DNA of 64,000 nucleotides from Christensenellaceae bacterium. Its GTDB lineage: Bacteria > Bacillota > Clostridia > Christensenellales > Aristaeellaceae. How positions within the stretch are numbered: position 1 is the first letter of the stretch; the number at the start of each line of letters is the position of its first letter. The translations under genes were made by a program, and so were the position numbers. Positions 32,770 through 42,437 of this stretch are shown piece after piece. The stretch is from contig JAAYRU010000043.1 in the NCBI GenBank assembly GCA_012518615.1, positions 28,060 through 92,059 on the forward strand. The letters run 5' to 3'. Below the pieces are notes generated by a model. That model did no database searches. It had not been told where the DNA came from and was given only the letters and a program-made list of their open reading frames with translations.

Positions 32770-34048
32770 GCGTTCTTATCCACAATGGATTGCACTTGAC
32801 AATGCAGCTAAGATATACCCTGCAGCAAGGTCTAGCTCGTGGACGGCTGTGTTCAGGCTATCCGTCAACTTAAAAGAAAAAATAAAGCCTATTATTTTAC
32901 AGGTGGCGCTTGATAATACTTTAGAGCGCATACCTTTTTTTGGTTATCGCATAAGGAGAGGCCTTTTCTGGTATTATATGGACAGCCAGAAGAGAAAGCC
33001 ACAGGTTCAAGAGGATGTACAAAACCCCTGCAGCAGAATGCTAAGGCGCAGTGAAGGTCATTTCCTTATGAGGCTGCGCTATTATGAAAACCGCATCGCT
33101 CTAGAAGTATTCCATAGCCTTACTGATGGCATGGGTGCGCTTACATTTTTGATGACGCTTGTTGCGGAATATATTCGTCTAACAACGGGAGAGCACATAG
33201 AAAGTGGCGGAATGGTGCTTGATATAGATGAAGAACCTCAAAAAGAAGAATGGGAGGACAGCTTTTCTGTATACGCGCGCGAAGGACGACGGGGGAGAGC
33301 TGAGGAAAAGGCCTATCACCCAAAAGGAACGCCGCTGTTTCCGGGACATTTAGGGCTTATAAGCGGCATAGTGGATTCTGGTTCGCTAAAAAAGCTTGCT
33401 AATTCATATGGAGCAGGTATAAATATATTTCTATGCGCAGTACTGCTTGATGCTATTAGGAGCGTACAGAGCAAGGAAAAGAGCAAAAGGCGCAGAAAAG
33501 TGCCTGCTAAAATATCCATTCCTCAGAATCTAAGGCGTTACTACCCAAGTAAAAGCCTTCGGAACTTCTCAAGCTATTTTAATGTTTCATTAAATTCAAC
33601 TTATGGGGAGTATAGCTTTGATGATATTATAAAGCTGGTGCAGCATACCGCAGGTATAGAGGGCATGGAGCCTATAGTAAATGCTAGGATGTCAACCAAT
33701 GTCGCTGCTGAAAACAACCGTTTTTTAAGGCTGGTGCCGCTTTTTATTAAAACTCCGGTGCTAAAGCTTATGTATTTACTGCATGGAGAGAGGTATTTTA
33801 CAACCGCCATATCAAACCTTGGGGCGGTTAATATACCGAATGAGCTTAGAGCCCATATAGAGCGTATGGATTTAATACTTGGCGCTCCGCGCTCAAACAC
33901 TTTTTCCTGCGGGATTATAAGCTGTAATGATTTAACCGTTATAAGCTTCTCAAGAACGGTACATGAGTGTGATGTTGAAAAGGCTTTCTTCAGGAAGCTT
34001 GTTAAACTAGGTTTGCATGTAAAAATAGAGAGCAATAGGAGGGAATAA
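32762..34048 (+). CDS. Condensation-domain acyltransferase (alcohol acetyltransferase-like)
   Basis: 428 residues, single domain. The catalytic HxxxDG motif is present as HSLTDGMGAL near residue 117. The second half has the floor and bridge elements (RYYPSKSLRNFSSYFNVSL; SNLGAVNIPNELRAHIERMDL). The fold is that of free-standing NRPS condensation or alcohol acetyltransferase proteins (WES/PapA-like), which join an acyl group to an alcohol or amine. No carrier protein or adenylation domain is nearby. The start is TTG inside the end of the hydrolase gene. A set of hydrolase, this protein and DUF6320 recurs in gut Clostridia by my recollection. Confidence 0.8.
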   Translation: MSKRSYPQWIALDNAAKIYPAARSSSWTAVFRLSVNLKEKIKPIILQVALDNTLERIPFFGYRIRRGLFWYYMDSQKRKPQVQEDVQNPCSRMLRRSEGHFLMRLRYYENRIALEVFHSLTDGMGALTFLMTLVAEYIRLTTGEHIESGGMVLDIDEEPQKEEWEDSFSVYAREGRRGRAEEKAYHPKGTPLFPGHLGLISGIVDSGSLKKLANSYGAGINIFLCAVLLDAIRSVQSKEKSKRRRKVPAKISIPQNLRRYYPSKSLRNFSSYFNVSLNSTYGEYSFDDIIKLVQHTAGIEGMEPIVNARMSTNVAAENNRFLRLVPLFIKTPVLKLMYLLHGERYFTTAISNLGAVNIPNELRAHIERMDLILGAPRSNTFSCGIISCNDLTVISFSRTVHECDVEKAFFRKLVKLGLHVKIESNRRE

Positions 34049-34749
34049 TGCCGTATTGTGTACACTGCGGAGTTGAAACGGATGAGAAGAGCTGTCCGCT
34101 TTGCTCAACTCCTATAATAGACCCTAATATAGAAGATAATGATGATGAAAGGCGTTTTCCATATCCGGAAGCTATAGACGAGCTTTACCAAAAGGTGGAT
34201 ATGAAGTACGCAAGGCGTTTGGCGCTTATTGTACTTGCTGTGCCTGTATTAGTTGTACTTGCTGTAAACCTAATATCTACGGGAAGTATAAGCTGGTCTT
34301 TATATGTGATAGGGGCGCTTATATGCCTATACACATGGTTTTTGGTGCCTGTATTCTACCGCTTTAAGCGGCCATATGCCTACCTTTTTATAGGTTTCAC
34401 AAGCCTTTTACTGTATCTATATGTAATCGCTAGGATGAATAACGGTGTGGGCTGGTATTTAGGGCTGGCTTTGCCTATAATATTGGTATGCTTTATTATG
34501 GTTCAGCTTATATTGCTTGCAGTGCGCCGCCTTGAGTGGCAGCCGCTTGAAAGGGCTGCGGCGGTAGCGAGCCTTATTGCCATATCTCTAATAGCTATAG
34601 ACTGGATATGCGATGCTTTTACAGGGGAAGTATTTTTAAACTGGTCAATATATGCTTTGCTTCCGCTTATGGCGCTGGCTGGGGTGTTTTTATTGCTTGA
34701 GAGGAAAAAAGAGCTCAAGGAAGAGATACGTAAACGTTTGTTTTTTTGA
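34048..34749 (+). CDS. DUF6320 zinc-ribbon membrane protein
   Basis: 233 residues. The N-terminal zinc ribbon reads YCVHCGVETDEKSCPLCSTPI (two CxxC pairs). After an acidic linker there are six membrane helices (ALIVLAVPVLVVLAVNLI; SWSLYVIGALICLYTWFLVPVFY; ...YALLPLMALAGVFLLLE) and a basic C-terminus. This architecture matches DUF6320. Its ATG overlaps the upstream stop (TAATG), with GGAGGG close in front. Function is unknown; co-expression with the hydrolase and condensation-domain genes suggests a membrane partner or exporter for their product, which is inference. Confidence 0.82.
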   Translation: MPYCVHCGVETDEKSCPLCSTPIIDPNIEDNDDERRFPYPEAIDELYQKVDMKYARRLALIVLAVPVLVVLAVNLISTGSISWSLYVIGALICLYTWFLVPVFYRFKRPYAYLFIGFTSLLLYLYVIARMNNGVGWYLGLALPIILVCFIMVQLILLAVRRLEWQPLERAAAVASLIAISLIAIDWICDAFTGEVFLNWSIYALLPLMALAGVFLLLERKKELKEEIRKRLFF

Positions 34750-34784
34750 TAGAGTTAATTTTTTTATAAAGAAAGAGGTATACT

Positions 34785-36482
34785 ATGAAATTTAAAGACA
34801 TGCAGTACTTAAGACCTGACTTTGATGATATTATAAGCCGTGGAAGAGAGCTTGTTAAAAGCGTAGCCAAGGCTGAAAGCTTTGAAAAAAGCCTTGATAG
34901 CTATATGCTTTTAGATACTTTAGAAAAGGATGTATCAACCGCTGTAGTGCTTTGCCATATACGCACATCTATAGATACTAATGATGAATTTTACAAAGCT
35001 GAGATGGATTACCTTAATGAGCAAATTCCAAGGGTGCAGGAGATTAGCAATCTAATTGCTCATGCGGTTGTTCATGGCGATTATAAAGAAGATTATAAAA
35101 ACAAGTTCGGTCAGTACTTTATAGACAAGCATGAAGTAAGTCTTAGCACCTTTGCGCCTGAAATAATTGAGGACTTGGTTGAGGAAAATAAGCTTTCTAC
35201 CGAGTATGGTAATCTAATGGCATCTGCAAAAATAGAATTTGAAGGCGAAACACACAACCTTTCAGGCATGGAGCCATTTATGCAGTCTACCGATAGGGAA
35301 ATGCGTAAAAAAGCAAACTTCGCTATGTGGGGCTGGATAGCGGCTAAGCAAGTTGAGCTTGATGAAATATACGATAAACTTGTAAAAGTAAGGCATAATA
35401 TGGCAAGAAAGCTTGGATTTGAAAACTTTATCCCCCTTGCATATGCCCGTATGGGTAGAACAGACTGGAATGCTGAAGATGCAAAAATATATAGAGAACA
35501 GATAGCAAATTCCGTTGTGCCCTTTGCACAGAAGCTATACCTTGAGCAGGCGCAGCGCCTTGGCGTTGATGATATGAAAAACTATGATTATAATCTGGAA
35601 TTTTTGTCGGGTAATCCCAAGCCCTTGGGCGATGAAAAATACCTAGTAGATAAGGCTCTTAATATGTACAGCGAGCTTTCTCCCGAAACCAAAGAGTTTT
35701 TTGAAATGATGGTAAATAGGGAGCTTATGGATTTAAGCACAAAGCCGGGCAAGCGTGGCGGCGGTTTTTGTACCACTATATCAAATTACGGCGTACCCTT
35801 TATATTCAGCAATTTTAATGGAACTTCAGGCGATGTTGATGTACTTACGCATGAAGCAGGTCACGCATTTAACGGCTACATGCAAAGGGATGTAGGCCCC
35901 GAGGCGCTTTCTGACTATACAATGGAAGTTGCGGAAATACATTCTATGAGCATGGAGTTTTTCACCCACCCTTGGATGGAGGGGTTTTTTGGGGAAGACT
36001 CTGAAAAATATTATTACGCACATGTCAGTAGCGCTATAAAATTCCTACCCTATGGCGCTTCTATAGATGAGTTTCAAGAATGGGTGTATACGAACCCCGA
36101 AGCCACACCAAAGGAAAGACGAAATAAATACAGGGAAATAGAAAAGAAATACCTGCCCCACCTAGATTACGATGGTATGGAATATTTAGAAAATGGTGGC
36201 AGGTGGCAGAAACAATCCCATGTGTACAGTATGCCTTTCTACTACCTTGATTACACTATTTCACAGATTTGCGCCTTCCAGTATTTTGTATGGGATATGA
36301 AAGACCATGGTGCAGCCTGGGAAAGCTATATGAACTGCGTTAAGCGAGCGGGTTTTGTGCCGTTTAAGGAGCTTATTAAGGAATGTGGGCTTAAAAGCCC
36401 CTTTGAGGAAGGCTGTATATACAGCGTATTGCCCGGGCTTGAAAAGTTTATGGCATCATTAGATAAGAACAAAATAGTATGA
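34785..36482 (+). CDS. M3 family oligoendopeptidase (PepF-like)
   Basis: 565 residues. The zinc motif is DVLTHEAGHAFNGYM with HEAGH at about 356-360, followed by the third ligand in DYTMEVAEIHSMSMEF about 30 residues later. Near the C-terminus, SHVYSMPFYYLDYTISQICAFQYF is the substrate-binding Tyr region of M3B peptidases. There is no signal peptide, so it degrades short peptides in the cytoplasm. GAAAGAGG lies 9 nt before the ATG. The stop overlaps the start of the citXG-like gene. Confidence 0.93.
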   Translation: MKFKDMQYLRPDFDDIISRGRELVKSVAKAESFEKSLDSYMLLDTLEKDVSTAVVLCHIRTSIDTNDEFYKAEMDYLNEQIPRVQEISNLIAHAVVHGDYKEDYKNKFGQYFIDKHEVSLSTFAPEIIEDLVEENKLSTEYGNLMASAKIEFEGETHNLSGMEPFMQSTDREMRKKANFAMWGWIAAKQVELDEIYDKLVKVRHNMARKLGFENFIPLAYARMGRTDWNAEDAKIYREQIANSVVPFAQKLYLEQAQRLGVDDMKNYDYNLEFLSGNPKPLGDEKYLVDKALNMYSELSPETKEFFEMMVNRELMDLSTKPGKRGGGFCTTISNYGVPFIFSNFNGTSGDVDVLTHEAGHAFNGYMQRDVGPEALSDYTMEVAEIHSMSMEFFTHPWMEGFFGEDSEKYYYAHVSSAIKFLPYGASIDEFQEWVYTNPEATPKERRNKYREIEKKYLPHLDYDGMEYLENGGRWQKQSHVYSMPFYYLDYTISQICAFQYFVWDMKDHGAAWESYMNCVKRAGFVPFKELIKECGLKSPFEEGCIYSVLPGLEKFMASLDKNKIV

Positions 36483-37828
36483 TGTTTGACGATATTAAGT
36501 ATGTTACAGTAGAAGATATGGCGTATTGCAGGGAAGCAAGGGCAATGCGTCAGACGGCTCTGCTTAAAAAATACGAGGCTACGCTGCTTTCGTTTACTCT
36601 TAATATCCCTGGGGGAATAAAGCTTAATCCTCTTATATATAAAGCATATCGCCTTGCTAAAAGGAACATATTAAGGCGGCTTGAGTACTTTAATTTTCCA
36701 ATGCTTCATATAGAGGAAAAGTATGCACACACAGGCTGTGAACTTCTTATAGCGCTGGATAGTGAAGCTGAAAAAGTAAAAAAAGCTCTATATGCTCTTG
36801 AAGAAGCTTGCGAATTTGGCAGGCTGCTTGATATAGATGTAATAAATATAGAGGGCATAAAGATATCAAGGCGGGCGCTTAACCTGCCAGAAAGAAGCTG
36901 CTTTATATGCTCATCTCCGGTTTCTGAGTGTGCCCCTCAAAGAAAGCACAGCGGTCAAGAACTTTTCGATAAAACCCAGGAGATTATAAAAAATGCTCTG
37001 CTTGATGACATAGCAGGACATGTTTCCTGTAAGGCGCAGACTGCTTTGCTGCTTGAAGCTACTACCTCTCCTAAGCCCGGTCTTGTGGATAGGCTAAACA
37101 GTGGCGCGCATAACGATATGAATTTAGATACATTCTGTATAAGCGCGGCGGCTCTTGGCAGGTATTTTTACGCATGTGCACTTGAAGGTGCAGAGGTTGA
37201 AAGCCTTGATAATGCTATGCCAAGGCTTAGAAATTTAGGTCTTATAGCTGAGGAGGAAATGTATACTGCAACATCAGGCGTGAATACCCATAAGGGGGCT
37301 ATATACGGGCTTGGAATAATATCATGCGCTGCGGGTTATTTGTTTAGATTGAACGATAAAATAAATACAGACGATATATTTGAAGCATGTAAAACAATAG
37401 CCGCAAAGGAAGCAGAGAAACTGCCCGAGCTTGCAAAAGGCGAGCAGCTTACAGGCGGTATTGAGCAGTATACAAGCTATGGGCTTACAGGCGCAAGGGG
37501 AGAAGCTGCGCAGGGCTTCCCAAGCGTTAAGGATATATCTTTGCCTGCATTTAATGAGGGGCTACAAAAAGGCTATTCATATGAAAAAGCGGGGGTATAT
37601 GCGCTGATACAGCTTATGGCAAATCTTTACGACAGCAATGTTATAAGGCGAAAGGGTATGGAAGCGCAAAAGCTTCTTCAAAAAAAGGCACAAAAGTTAC
37701 TTGATGATGGTTTTTCACTGCAAGCTATAACAAAGCTAGATGAAGAGCTAATAAAAGAGGGCATAAGCCCAGGCGGCTGTGCTGACCTTCTTGCTTACAC
37801 ATACTTTGTACATTCACTAGCTAATTAG
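36479..37828 (+). CDS. CitX-CitG fusion: apo-citrate-lyase transferase / triphosphoribosyl-dephospho-CoA synthase
   Basis: 449 residues. Residues about 1-170 match CitX (AMRQTALLKKYEATLLSFTLNIPGGIKLNPLIYKAY; SRRALNLPERSCFICSSPVSECA). Residues about 180-449 match CitG/MdcB (KAQTALLLEATTSPKPGLVDRLNSGAHNDMNLDTF; GVNTHKGAIYGLGII; TGGIEQYTSYGLTGARGEAAQGFPSV). Together they make and attach the 2'-(5''-triphosphoribosyl)-dephospho-CoA group to the acyl carrier subunit of citrate lyase. No citDEF genes are visible within this window, so the target must be elsewhere. The ATG overlaps the stop of the M3 peptidase gene. Fusion of these two enzymes is known in other bacteria. Confidence 0.88.
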   Translation: MMFDDIKYVTVEDMAYCREARAMRQTALLKKYEATLLSFTLNIPGGIKLNPLIYKAYRLAKRNILRRLEYFNFPMLHIEEKYAHTGCELLIALDSEAEKVKKALYALEEACEFGRLLDIDVINIEGIKISRRALNLPERSCFICSSPVSECAPQRKHSGQELFDKTQEIIKNALLDDIAGHVSCKAQTALLLEATTSPKPGLVDRLNSGAHNDMNLDTFCISAAALGRYFYACALEGAEVESLDNAMPRLRNLGLIAEEEMYTATSGVNTHKGAIYGLGIISCAAGYLFRLNDKINTDDIFEACKTIAAKEAEKLPELAKGEQLTGGIEQYTSYGLTGARGEAAQGFPSVKDISLPAFNEGLQKGYSYEKAGVYALIQLMANLYDSNVIRRKGMEAQKLLQKKAQKLLDDGFSLQAITKLDEELIKEGISPGGCADLLAYTYFVHSLAN

Positions 37829-37834
37829 AATAAA

Positions 37835-37865
37835 AAAGGGACTGCCTAAAACCGGTAGCCCCTTT
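37835..37865. terminator. Bidirectional terminator between citXG-like and argF
   Basis: AAAGGGACTGCC faces GGTAGCCCCTTT around a 7-nt loop, with one mismatch and one G-T pair. An A-run precedes it and a T-run follows. It serves the convergent citXG-like and ornithine carbamoyltransferase genes. Confidence 0.65.
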
Positions 37866-37881
37866 AAATAATATACCTATA

Positions 37882-38871
37882 TCAGTTACCTATAGTTGCA
37901 ACCATAACAGCCTTTATAGTGTGCAGGCGGTTTTCAGCTTGGTCAAACACTCGGCTGAATGGAGCACGGAATACTTCGTCTGTTACTTCCATCTCCTTAA
38001 GACCGTATTTTTCATATACCTCTTTGCCAACAGCAGTATTCAAATCGTGGAAAGAAGGCAGGCAGTGCAGGAATATAAGCTTATCATTTTCAGCCTTTTT
38101 TATAAGCTCCATATTTACCTGATAATCTTTAAGCAGCTCTATTCTCTCCTTAAACTTATCCTCCTCGCCCATGCTTACCCAAATATCAGTATATATGCAG
38201 TCTGCGTCTTTTACCGCACTAAGTTCTTCCGATACTGAAAGCCTTGCGCCTGTACCCTTCGCTATTTCCTGCATACTGTTTAGAAGTTCATCATAAGGGT
38301 GAAGCTCCTTTGGGGCTATTATAGTAAAGTCCATGCCCATTTTAGCGCTTATTACCAAAAGGGAATTGGCCACATTATTTCTCCCGTCGCCTATAAATAC
38401 AAGCTTACACTCATTAAGCGGTTTGTCGGTATTTTCTTTAAGGGTCATAACATCTGCAAGGGCTTGCGTTGGGTGGTACAAATCCGTAAGCCCGTTCCAT
38501 ACGGGCACGCCTGAATATAGGCGTAATTCCTCTGCCGTTTTTTGGGAGTAGCCTCTAAATTCAATCCCATCATAAAAGCGCCCAAGCACCTTGGCTGTAT
38601 CTTCAAGGGATTCTTTCCTGCCCATCTGACTGTTGCTAAGGAAGGTGACATTGCCACCCTCATCGTAGCAGGCGGTTTCAAATGCGCAGCGTGTGCGTGT
38701 AGAGGTCTTTTCAAATAGCAATACTATGTTCTTGCCTTTAAGAGAACTACCTATTATGCCTTTTCGCTTTTTATCCTTAAGCTTAAAGGCAAAGTCTAGT
38801 AGATAATTGATTTCTTCGGGCGTAAAGTCTCTAAGCGTTAATAAGCTGCGCCCTTTGAGGTTGATATCCAT
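37882..38871 (-). CDS. argF: Ornithine carbamoyltransferase
   Basis: 329 residues. Carbamoyl-phosphate binding motif [13 protein letters not shown] is at about 53-65, followed by [12 protein letters not shown], the ornithine/catalytic motif [10 protein letters not shown] and the C-terminal [25 protein letters not shown]. Length is typical. It follows arcA by 10 bp on the same strand, so the likely role is catabolic (citrulline to ornithine plus carbamoyl phosphate) and the name arcB would be equally valid. No carbamate kinase gene follows in the window. Confidence 0.92.
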   Translation of the reverse strand: MDINLKGRSLLTLRDFTPEEINYLLDFAFKLKDKKRKGIIGSSLKGKNIVLLFEKTSTRTRCAFETACYDEGGNVTFLSNSQMGRKESLEDTAKVLGRFYDGIEFRGYSQKTAEELRLYSGVPVWNGLTDLYHPTQALADVMTLKENTDKPLNECKLVFIGDGRNNVANSLLVISAKMGMDFTIIAPKELHPYDELLNSMQEIAKGTGARLSVSEELSAVKDADCIYTDIWVSMGEEDKFKERIELLKDYQVNMELIKKAENDKLIFLHCLPSFHDLNTAVGKEVYEKYGLKEMEVTDEVFRAPFSRVFDQAENRLHTIKAVMVATIGN

Positions 38872-38881
38872 TGTTCCTCCT

Positions 38882-40105
38882 TTATTCTAGAGCTCTAACT
38901 AGCGGCATTGTCATGCAACGGGGACCGCCCCTGCCGCGCCCCAATTCAGAGCCCGGAATTTCTATAATATTTATGCCCTCGTCCTGTATAATAGCGTTTG
39001 TAACCGCGTTTCTATCGTAAACTATTACGGTTCCGGGGCGTATGCAAAGGGTATTACTTGCATCGTTCCACTGCTCCCTCTGTGCGGCTATTGTATCGCT
39101 GCCGCCGCAGGGGATAAGCTTTATATTATCACTTAACATATATTTTGCAAGTATCGAGTGTAGTTTACCGCTTTCTTCGTTTACTTTAATATCTCCCTTA
39201 GCCTTTGGTACAATAGAATATATTTTAAGGTTATGCAGTATTGCGGGGTGTATGGTGAAACAATCCACATCTACTTGCGTCATAACAGTGTCAAGGTGCA
39301 TGAAAGCTCTAATTTTTGGTATATCAAGCGCCAATATACGCTTAAAATGACAATTCGGGTCGCTAAAAAGGTTTTTAGAAAGCAGCTCTATTGCTTCGGG
39401 CGCTGTACGCTGGGATATGCCTATTAGCAGCAGCCCATTTCCAAGGCATAAAATATCCCCGCCCTCGATAGGGTAGGGAAGGTTTAAATCATAGTAAAAA
39501 GGCACAGGCGAAGAAAAACAGCTATGGTATTTAAGTATATATTTAGTGTACAGCGTTTCGCGTTTTCTTGTGGGTGCATACATGCTGCTAAGAGAAGCGC
39601 CGTGCCCTATAGATGCCATAGGGTCTCTTGTAAAATATAGGTTAGGAATGGGGATAGTAACAAATGGACTTTCATGCCTAACTAGTTTTGCAAGCGGGCG
39701 AGAGCCAGAGGAGTTAAGCTCATCTAAGCTAATTCCTGCCATGGTTTTTATTACCATATCGTGCGTGTTTTCAAAGCTTAACAGCAGCCTGCCTATTTCT
39801 TCGCTATGGTATATGGCGCTCTGCCCTGAATGTGATATAAAATCCTCAATAAATTCTTTTTTAATTTCCTCATCCTGCGACAGGGTTTCTGTAATCAGGT
39901 CTGCAAGGTAATGAACCTTAACGCCCTCTTTTTTTAGCGCCTGCGCGAAGGCATCATGCTCTTTTTGCGCGCCTGTAACAAAGGGTATATCGTCAAAGAG
40001 CATATGTTCAAGTCTTGAAGGGGTTAGCTGTTCAAGCTCCGCTCCCGGGCGGTGTATTAGCACATGCTCAAGGCGGGATACCTCGCTGAATACGGAAATC
40101 TGCAT
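38882..40105 (-). CDS. arcA: Arginine deiminase
   Basis: 407 residues. The N-terminal [22 protein letters not shown], the [12 protein letters not shown] block, the [11 protein letters not shown]is/Asp region and the C-terminal [18 protein letters not shown] with the catalytic Cys are all diagnostic. It converts arginine to citrulline and ammonia, the first step of the ATP-yielding ADI pathway, with ornithine carbamoyltransferase encoded next. GAGGTGAAC precedes the ATG. A candidate ArgR box and -10 (TATAAT, 40161-40156) lie upstream. Confidence 0.95.
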   Translation of the reverse strand: MQISVFSEVSRLEHVLIHRPGAELEQLTPSRLEHMLFDDIPFVTGAQKEHDAFAQALKKEGVKVHYLADLITETLSQDEEIKKEFIEDFISHSGQSAIYHSEEIGRLLLSFENTHDMVIKTMAGISLDELNSSGSRPLAKLVRHESPFVTIPIPNLYFTRDPMASIGHGASLSSMYAPTRKRETLYTKYILKYHSCFSSPVPFYYDLNLPYPIEGGDILCLGNGLLLIGISQRTAPEAIELLSKNLFSDPNCHFKRILALDIPKIRAFMHLDTVMTQVDVDCFTIHPAILHNLKIYSIVPKAKGDIKVNEESGKLHSILAKYMLSDNIKLIPCGGSDTIAAQREQWNDASNTLCIRPGTVIVYDRNAVTNAIIQDEGINIIEIPGSELGRGRGGPRCMTMPLVRALE

Positions 40106-40190
40106 AGTTCACCTCATGTATGGTTTATATATCGGCTTCTATTTAAGCTGAAAATATTATAGCATGTTTAAGCTTCGATTAAAAGCAAAA

Positions 40191-40208
40191 TATGAATAAA
40201 ATTATTTT
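40191..40208. promoter_or_regulatory. Candidate ArgR/AhrC box upstream of arcA
   Basis: TATGAATAAAATTATTTT shares the ATGAATAAAA core with the Bacillus ARG box (CATGAATAAAAATKCAAK), about 12 of 18 positions; the right half is poor. It lies about 30 bp beyond the arcA -10, where AhrC-type activators bind. Confidence is limited because A+T-rich DNA gives such matches by chance. Confidence 0.3.
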
Positions 40209-40247
40209 TTTATGCACGATAGAGCTTTGCCGAAAAAATGCAAAATA

Positions 40248-40274
40248 AAAAGGCCTGAATTTATCAAGCCTTTT
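40248..40274 (-). terminator. Intrinsic terminator after ftsH
   Basis: Reading leftwards, AAAAGGCTTGA pairs with TCAGGCCTTTT (one mismatch), then TATTTT. It is located 17 bp beyond the ftsH stop and separates ftsH from arcA. Confidence 0.65.
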
Positions 40275-40290
40275 GTTGATTAACCCTTGT

Positions 40291-42126
40291 TTAAGCTACA
40301 GGTTCCTTGTTTAGTATTTCCATAAACTGTTTGCCTGTTATGGTTTCCTCTTTCATTAGGAATGCAGAGAGTTCATGCAGGCTGTCCATATTATCCCTTA
40401 AGAGCTGCCTTGCCTTTTCCTGTGCGGCGTTTATTATGGAGCGTACTTCTTTATCTACTTTTTCAGCCGTAGCCTGAGAGCAGTCCATCTGTTCTGCGCC
40501 GTCTAGGTATTTGCCGCCGCTTTGTTGGGATAGCCCCATCATGCCGAACTCATCGCTCATACCGTATTTGGTTACCATGCTGCGAGCAAGCTGCGTCATC
40601 TTCTCTATATCGTTTGACGCGCCTGTGGTGATTTCGTTAAATACAACCTCTTCCGCAGCTCTGCCGCCTGCAATTGTAGCAAGCCTTGCCAAGGCTTCGG
40701 ATTTGGATATAAGGTATTTATCGCCTTCTTCAACCTGCATTGTATAGCCAAGCGCGCCTGAAGTACGCGGAACTATGGTGATTTTCTCAACCGGCGCGCT
40801 GTGGCTTTGCAGAGCTGCGACCAAGGCATGCCCTATTTCATGGTAGGCGACGATTTTCTTTTCCTCATCGCTCATAATCGCGTTTTTCTTCTGCTGGCCC
40901 GCGATTACGGTTTCAATTGATTCTTCAAGGTCTTCTTGTAATACGGCATCTCTGCCCTCTCTTACAGCCCTTAGTGCACCCTCGTTTATAATGTTTGCAA
41001 GCTGCGCTCCGGAAGCGCCGGATGTGGCTCTGGCTAGGTAGTTATAGTCTATATCGCCTGATATCTTAATATTTTTAGCGTGTACCTTTAATATGTCTAT
41101 CCTGCCTTGCAGGTCGGGCAGTTCAAGCGGCACGGTTCTATCAAAGCGACCGGGACGAAGAAGAGCCGGGTCAAGTATTTCGGGTCTATTTGTTGCGGCA
41201 AGTATAATAACGCCCTTGTTAGCGCCAAAGCCGTCCATTTCGGTTAATAGCTGGTTTAGAGTTTGTTCCCTTTCATCGTTTGTGGAAAAGCTGCTGCCCC
41301 TGCTTTTGCCTATGGTGTCTATCTCATCTATGAAAACAATACAAGGCGCGTTTTTGCTCGCCTGCTCAAATAGCTCCCTTACCTTGGCGGCGCCGCGTCC
41401 TACGAACATCTCAACAAATTCAGAGCCTGATATTGAGAAAAATGGAACATTCGCTTCGCCTGCAACTGCTTTTGCAATAAGTGTTTTACCCGTTCCTGGA
41501 GGGCCTACAAGCAGCACGCCCTTGGGGCATTTTGCGCCTACCTTGGCGTATTTTTCCGGATTTTCAAGGTAGTCAACCACTTCCATTAGTGATTCCTTTG
41601 CCTCTTCCTGACCTGCAACATCTGAAAACTTTACGCTGTTTTCATCGGGTACATACTGTTTGCCGGTTTTACCTGAGCCAAACTGCATTCCAGGCATATT
41701 TCCCATGCGCTTTCTAAGGTTGCGGTTAAGGAAATAGCTCATCAAGCCTATCATTGCTATGGGCATAATCCAGCTTAAAAGGAAAGACATTATAGGGTTA
41801 GGCTCAGATGGTATTACAGAGCCGAAGGGTATGTCTTTCTCCCTTAGCGTTGGTACTAGGGTGGGGTCGTCTATTATGCCGGTTTTGCACACCTGCGTAA
41901 TACCGTCTTGGGATATTATATAGTTTATTTCGCTTTGTTCAATTTGCACCATCTCAACCGTTCCTTTTTCAACTGAATCTAAAAAGAACGAGTAGCTGGT
42001 CTCCCTAACTCTGGAGCTTGATATAAGCGGCAATACTATTAGGTTTAGTATAAGCGTAATTGCCAGCATTATGCCCCAGAACTTAAGCAAGGGATTGACT
42101 GGATTTGGCATCTTTTGTTCGTTCAT
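40291..42126 (-). CDS. ftsH: ATP-dependent zinc metalloprotease FtsH
   Basis: 611 residues. Two membrane helices (about 18-37 and 113-131) flank an extracellular domain. The AAA module has Walker A GPPGTGKTLIAKA (about 205), Walker B IVFIDEIDTIG, pore-loop FVGRG and the SRH (ATNRPEILDPALLRPGRFDR). The protease zinc motif is HEIGH near residue 427 where most FtsH have HEAGH; both zinc His and the catalytic Glu are kept. It degrades misassembled membrane proteins and regulators. It is monocistronic, not next to tilS/hpt as in many Firmicutes. Confidence 0.96.
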   Translation of the reverse strand: MNEQKMPNPVNPLLKFWGIMLAITLILNLIVLPLISSSRVRETSYSFFLDSVEKGTVEMVQIEQSEINYIISQDGITQVCKTGIIDDPTLVPTLREKDIPFGSVIPSEPNPIMSFLLSWIMPIAMIGLMSYFLNRNLRKRMGNMPGMQFGSGKTGKQYVPDENSVKFSDVAGQEEAKESLMEVVDYLENPEKYAKVGAKCPKGVLLVGPPGTGKTLIAKAVAGEANVPFFSISGSEFVEMFVGRGAAKVRELFEQASKNAPCIVFIDEIDTIGKSRGSSFSTNDEREQTLNQLLTEMDGFGANKGVIILAATNRPEILDPALLRPGRFDRTVPLELPDLQGRIDILKVHAKNIKISGDIDYNYLARATSGASGAQLANIINEGALRAVREGRDAVLQEDLEESIETVIAGQQKKNAIMSDEEKKIVAYHEIGHALVAALQSHSAPVEKITIVPRTSGALGYTMQVEEGDKYLISKSEALARLATIAGGRAAEEVVFNEITTGASNDIEKMTQLARSMVTKYGMSDEFGMMGLSQQSGGKYLDGAEQMDCSQATAEKVDKEVRSIINAAQEKARQLLRDNMDSLHELSAFLMKEETITGKQFMEILNKEPVA

Positions 42127-42375
42127 AACTTTCTCCTTTTATAATTTTTAAATTGTAGACATATAGTTGCAATCAATTTGTATGGGATATGCGCCGCATA
42201 TTGCAATGCATAGATGCTTTAGCATTGTGGATTTTTGACACACAACCCATAAGTTGCGAATTATATGCCACACCCGATTGTAACATGTAAAACTAAAAGA
42301 TTCAACACTTAAATTGAGAAAAAGGGGTATTTTACGCCTTTTTACTCAAAAAACAATTAATACATGTAAACAATA

Positions 42376-42418
42376 AAATCCCCTTGAGTATAAACATATA
42401 GCCTCAAGGGGGTTTTAT
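42376..42418. terminator. Strong bidirectional terminator downstream of the GPH transporter gene
   Basis: AAAATCCCCTTGAG pairs with CTCAAGGGGGTTTT (one G-T pair) around a 13-15-nt loop, with A-runs and T-runs on the two sides. It ends the leftward transporter transcript before the ftsH promoter. Confidence 0.75.
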
Positions 42419-42437
42419 TTTAAATTTTAGTTAATTA

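Noticed and set aside
42167..42206. HrcA/CIRCE-like heat-shock operator upstream of ftsH
   Set aside because: The TTGCAAT/ATTGCAA boxes do not match the TTAGCACTC arms of CIRCE; spacing is also wrong.
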